From: Clostridiales bacterium
GTDB lineage: Bacteria > Bacillota_A > Clostridia > Lachnospirales > Bianqueaceae
NCBI GenBank assembly: GCA_019423265.1
Contig: JAHZBS010000147.1
Span: 1 to 6,142 of the forward strand
Reading direction: 5' to 3'
Length of the DNA: 6,142 nucleotides
Positions 5,124 to 6,142 of the stretch are shown here, in pieces. The notes under the pieces were generated by a model, which worked only from the letters and a program-made list of their open reading frames with translations, made no database searches and had not been told where the DNA came from. A program made the position numbers and the translations under genes. How positions within the stretch are numbered: position 1 is the stretch's first letter; each line of letters starts with the position of its first letter.

Positions 5124-6089
5124 ATGGACATTCAACAGATGAAGACCATCACGGATAAGATCATGGACAACATGGAGCGCGTCATCGTAGGGAAACGGAA
5201 GGTGATGGAATTTGTGTTGACAGCCCTGTTGGCGGGAGGGCATGTACTTCTGGAGGACGTTCCCGGTACGGGCAAAACCATGCTGGCCAAGACGTTGGCC
5301 AAGTCGCTGGATACAAATTTTAAGCGCATCCAGTTTACACCGGACTTATTGCCTTCAGATCTGATTGGAATCAATTATTATAATCAAAAAGAAGGCGATT
5401 TCGTATTCCGGGAGGGGGCGCTCTTCACCAATATTCTGTTGGCGGATGAGATCAACCGGGCTACGCCCAGAACGCAGTCGAGCCTTTTGGAGAGCATGGA
5501 AGAGAAACAGATTACGGTGGATGGGCAGACATACCGGTTGGAGAGTCCGTTTTTTGTCATTGCAACGCAGAATCCTGTGGAAACCCAGGGGACGTTTCCC
5601 CTGCCGGAAGCGCAGCTGGACCGCTTTCTTGTGGAGCTATCCATGGGATATACGGAGAAGGAGGAGTCCATGCGGATTATGAAGCGCTTCATCGCAGGGC
5701 AGCCCATCGAAGAGATCGAGCCCGTCTGCTCCCGGGGACAGCTTCTTGAGATGCAGGAGGCAGTGAAGGCCGTGTCCATCCATGACGATCTTGTGGCCTA
5801 TTCTGTGGATCTTGTGGATAAAACTCGCACCCGGGAGGAAGTCGCCCTGGGCGTCAGCCCGAGGGGAAATATAGCGCTGTTGAGGGCCGCGCAGGCGTTG
5901 GCCGCCATCCGGGGCCGCGGATATGTCACGCCCGACGAGATTAAGGATCTGGCGGTTCCCGTTTTAGGTCACCGCATTATCCTCCGCAGCAGCATGCGCA
6001 GCCGGTCAAGCCAGATCAGCGGCATGATACAGGATATATTGGACTCAACTGACGTACCGATGGAGAACTGGAAGTTGGCACAAAGCTAA
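5124..6089 (+). CDS. MoxR-type AAA+ ATPase
   Basis: Cytoplasmic AAA+ ATPase of the MoxR group, thought to act as a chaperone that assembles or activates partner proteins, often ones with von Willebrand A domains. The 321-residue product has the full motif set: IVGKRKVM (21-28) at the family's start, Walker A DVPGTGKT (45-52), FTPDLLPSDLIG (71-82), Walker B ILLADEINRA (104-113) with D108/E109, sensor 1 ATQNP (147-151), the arginine-finger region EAQLDRF (162-168), and sensor 2 GVSPRG (243-248). A C-terminal lid helical domain follows. The ATG at 5124 is chosen for its AGGAG spacing and because the predicted transcript starts just before 5094; starting at 5094 would add ten residues. The next gene begins 14 nt after its stop with its own Shine-Dalgarno, indicating an operon. 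The specific client cannot be told from this window. Confidence 0.94.
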   Translation: MDIQQMKTITDKIMDNMERVIVGKRKVMEFVLTALLAGGHVLLEDVPGTGKTMLAKTLAKSLDTNFKRIQFTPDLLPSDLIGINYYNQKEGDFVFREGALFTNILLADEINRATPRTQSSLLESMEEKQITVDGQTYRLESPFFVIATQNPVETQGTFPLPEAQLDRFLVELSMGYTEKEESMRIMKRFIAGQPIEEIEPVCSRGQLLEMQEAVKAVSIHDDLVAYSVDLVDKTRTREEVALGVSPRGNIALLRAAQALAAIRGRGYVTPDEIKDLAVPVLGHRIILRSSMRSRSSQISGMIQDILDSTDVPMENWKLAQS

Positions 6090-6103
6090 GGGAGAGGGTC
6101 ACA

Positions 6104-6142
6104 ATGCCCATTGTACTGATTTTGTGTGTGGCGGGGCTGCTG
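6104..6142 (+). CDS. Start of a membrane protein gene, probable DUF58 partner of MoxR (partial)
   Basis: Thirteen codons from the ATG at 6104 to the window edge encode MPIVLILCVAGLL, a hydrophobic stretch like an N-terminal membrane segment. GGGAGAGGG at 6090-6098 provides a ribosome binding site, and the gene begins 14 nt after the moxR stop. MoxR operons usually continue with a DUF58 protein that starts with membrane helices, which makes this the leading guess, but the visible residues carry no family signature. Confidence 0.55.
   Translation, partial: MPIVLILCVAGLL

Noticed and set aside
5365..5779. Open frames in other phases inside the moxR-like gene
   Set aside because: They overlap conserved Walker B and sensor motifs of the real frame and show arginine- or serine-rich low-quality composition.

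Overview
The window looks like chromosomal DNA from a gut-associated Firmicute, most likely a Clostridia-class anaerobe. This is inferred from the protein families (a PocR-type AraC regulator, a YitT membrane protein, a small Firmicutes-type serine recombinase), from AGGAGG-like ribosome binding sites, and from roughly balanced GC content. The genus cannot be read from the sequence. No rRNA, tRNA, CRISPR array or insertion sequence was seen.

Layout: (1) 1-364, minus strand: the N-terminal 121 residues of a resolvase-type serine recombinase that runs off the left edge. (2) 436-1260, minus strand: a PocR-sensor/AraC-family regulator. (3) 1261-1395: a compact divergent control region with overlapping promoters, a 14-bp palindrome and a widely spaced 9-bp inverted repeat. 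(4) 1396-2505, plus strand: an N-acetylhexosamine 1-kinase (NahK-like). (5) 2574-3932, plus strand: a cytoplasmic GH29 alpha-L-fucosidase of the alpha-1,3/1,4 type with its own strong promoter. The unit is closed by an 18-bp-stem terminator at 4011-4068. (6) 4099-4968, minus strand: a YitT-family membrane protein. (7) 5124-6089, plus strand: a MoxR-type AAA+ ATPase, followed at 6104 by the first 13 codons of a hydrophobic-start gene, probably its usual DUF58 partner.

The regulator, kinase and fucosidase read as one catabolic module for fucosylated, N-acetylhexosamine-containing glycans such as Lewis a/x fragments of mucin or milk oligosaccharides. The fucosidase would remove the fucose branch in the cytoplasm, and the kinase would trap released GlcNAc/GalNAc as the 1-phosphate. 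The intermediate phosphorylase (GH112 type), the transporter, and galT/galE are not in this window, so the module is partial or depends on genes elsewhere. PocR sensor domains are linked to 1,2-propanediol sensing, and 1,2-propanediol is a product of fucose fermentation. That gives an attractive but unproven inducer hypothesis.

The right-hand third (yitT, moxR) appears to be unrelated housekeeping or envelope functions transcribed divergently from a shared 155-bp intergenic region. Nothing in the window amounts to a clearly unprecedented system. The most interesting signals are the regulatory architecture at 1295-1365 and the compact regulator/kinase/fucosidase set.
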